Below the pieces are notes generated by a model that saw only the letters and a program-made list of their open reading frames with translations, ran no database searches and was not told the DNA's origin. From NCBI RefSeq assembly GCF_000179615.1, contig NZ_AEDD01000006.1:246455-310454 (forward strand): a stretch of DNA of 64,000 nt, in the 5' to 3' direction. Positions within the stretch are counted from its first letter, which is position 1, and each line of letters begins with the position of its first letter. A program made the translations under genes and the position numbers. This stretch comes from Paenibacillus curdlanolyticus YK9. GTDB taxonomy: Bacteria > Bacillota > Bacilli > Paenibacillales > Paenibacillaceae. Shown here in pieces: positions 63,403 through 64,000 of this stretch.

Positions 63403-63605
63403 GATAGGGAAGGTTTTTGTTCCCTATTCGTACTTGCGCGCCTGTTGCGCGGCGATAGGGAAGGGTTTTCTTCCCTATTGTGGCTTGCGCGCCGGTGGTG
63501 CGGGAATAGGGAAGGGTTTTGTTCCCTATTGGTGTTTGCGCGCCGGTAGCGCGGCGATAGGGAAGGGTTTTGTTCCCTATTCGTGCCTGTGCGCCGGTGG
63601 CGCGG
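63403..63605. repeat. 51-base-period tandem hairpin array, locus 2
   Basis: Units begin at 63403, 63454, 63505 and 63556, exactly 51 bases apart. Each has GATAGGGAAGGGTTTTGTTCCCTATT-type hairpin arms and a second GC hairpin GCGCGCCGGTAGCGCGG. Period and the ATAGGG...CCCTATT core match the array at 45088. It lies between two convergent genes. Confidence 0.75.
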
Positions 63606-63632
63606 TTCGGTGAAACATATGCGATATCCGCT

Positions 63633-64000
63633 CTACGGCGCTAATGTGTTGCCGCGAGCTGGCGAGCCGCCGGGGCGACGCGCGCGCGCCAGCGTTCGGA
63701 ACGCCTCCGCCACCGCTTCAGCAGGCGGCGGCTCGAACGCATCGGCGCCGCCATAGCGCGCCGCTTCGTCCCAGCGCAGGCAGCGCTCCAGCGCCGCCCG
63801 CGCCTCGCTTGCGAGCGGCAAGCTCGCGCCATAGGCACGCGCGCTCTGCGCCGCTGCGCGCGCGCCGAACCGGCGCTCGACGCGCCGCCATAGCGCGTCC
63901 GACGCGGCGACGTACCGCGCCCGCGTCAACGCCGCGCTTGGCGCGTCAGCGCCAGCGCCTGCTGCGCGGGCATAGCCGCGCAGCGCTGCGGCTACGCCGC
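63633..64000 (-). CDS. yebA: C-terminal end of a YebA-like (TgpA-type) transglutaminase protein, partial
   Basis: The minus-strand frame is open from the right edge to the stop at 63633, about 122 residues. ASDALWRRVERRFGARAAAQSARAYGASL...RWDEAARYGG matches the DUF4129 C-terminal domain (the xRYGG ending) of membrane transglutaminase-like YebA/TgpA proteins. In B. subtilis yebA directly precedes guaA, which fits. Sequence here is extremely GC-rich with biased Ala/Arg codons. A TTG at 63929 is internal, not a start. Confidence 0.6.
   Translation of the reverse strand, partial: GVAAALRGYARAAGAGADAPSAALTRARYVAASDALWRRVERRFGARAAAQSARAYGASLPLASEARAALERCLRWDEAARYGGADAFEPPPAEAVAEAFRTLARARRPGGSPARGNTLAP

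Noticed and set aside
1..64000. tRNA, rRNA, prophage or plasmid replication genes
   Set aside because: I looked for tRNA-like cloverleaf sequence, conserved rRNA stretches, and integrase, terminase or replication proteins and saw none.

Overview
The window looks like chromosomal DNA of a spore-forming Gram-positive bacterium of the Paenibacillus/Cohnella type. The pointers are moderate-to-high GC, strong GGAGG-type ribosome binding sites, frequent GTG/TTG starts, guanine riboswitches, YesM/YesN two-component systems, an LplB/LplC/LipO-type ABC importer, S-layer homology domains and abundant hairpin repeats between genes. Most genes lie on the minus strand. This assignment rests on gene content and remembered synteny, not on a database search.

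The backbone is the purine biosynthesis region in the order I remember from Bacillus subtilis, seen in reverse. From right to left it runs: end of a yebA-like gene (64.0 kb), guaA, a pbuG-type purine permease with a guanine riboswitch, and purE-K-B-C-S-Q-L-F-M-N-H-D behind a sigma-A promoter, a likely PurR operator and a guanine riboswitch (38.8 to 24.3 kb). Further left come yerB (18 kb), yerC (7 kb), dagK and rlmCD (6 to 3.4 kb). Accessory blocks are inserted between these core genes: a FhuF-like iron gene under Fur boxes (62.4 kb), an IS110 element (56 kb), a MarR/peroxidase-like/nitroreductase group (53 to 55 kb), a sugar-type ABC importer with its own two-component system (45 to 53 kb), an 18-repeat 1,903-residue protein (39 to 44.7 kb), a lipoprotein plus two-component operon (20 to 24 kb), a Pit phosphate transporter operon (16 to 18 kb), cls opposite a second two-component system (12 to 16 kb), and an S-layer-domain protein (10 to 12 kb).

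The leftmost 3 kb is clearly more AT-rich than the rest. It carries a large DUF4338/DruA-like protein followed 14 bases later by a P-loop ATPase that runs off the window. This is the best candidate for an anti-phage or other mobile defence module, and it is only partly visible.

The most unusual layer is non-coding. (i) Two copies of a roughly 330-base multi-hairpin element (8.2-9.8 kb and 9.96-10.3 kb) differ in their terminal hairpin by paired changes; one copy is split by an IS4-family element with a clean 9-base target duplication. (ii) Two distant arrays share an exact 51-base period and a conserved ATAGGG...CCCTATT hairpin (45.1 and 63.4 kb). (iii) A 70-71-base hairpin array sits inside the pur operon between purB and purC. 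(iv) A CTAACGGAC repeat occurs twice in the same two-forward, two-inverted arrangement at convergent gene ends (16.0 and 57.6 kb). Also notable are a 39-residue membrane miniprotein with a strong ribosome binding site (20.3 kb) and a GH18-type pseudogene fragment (44.8 kb).
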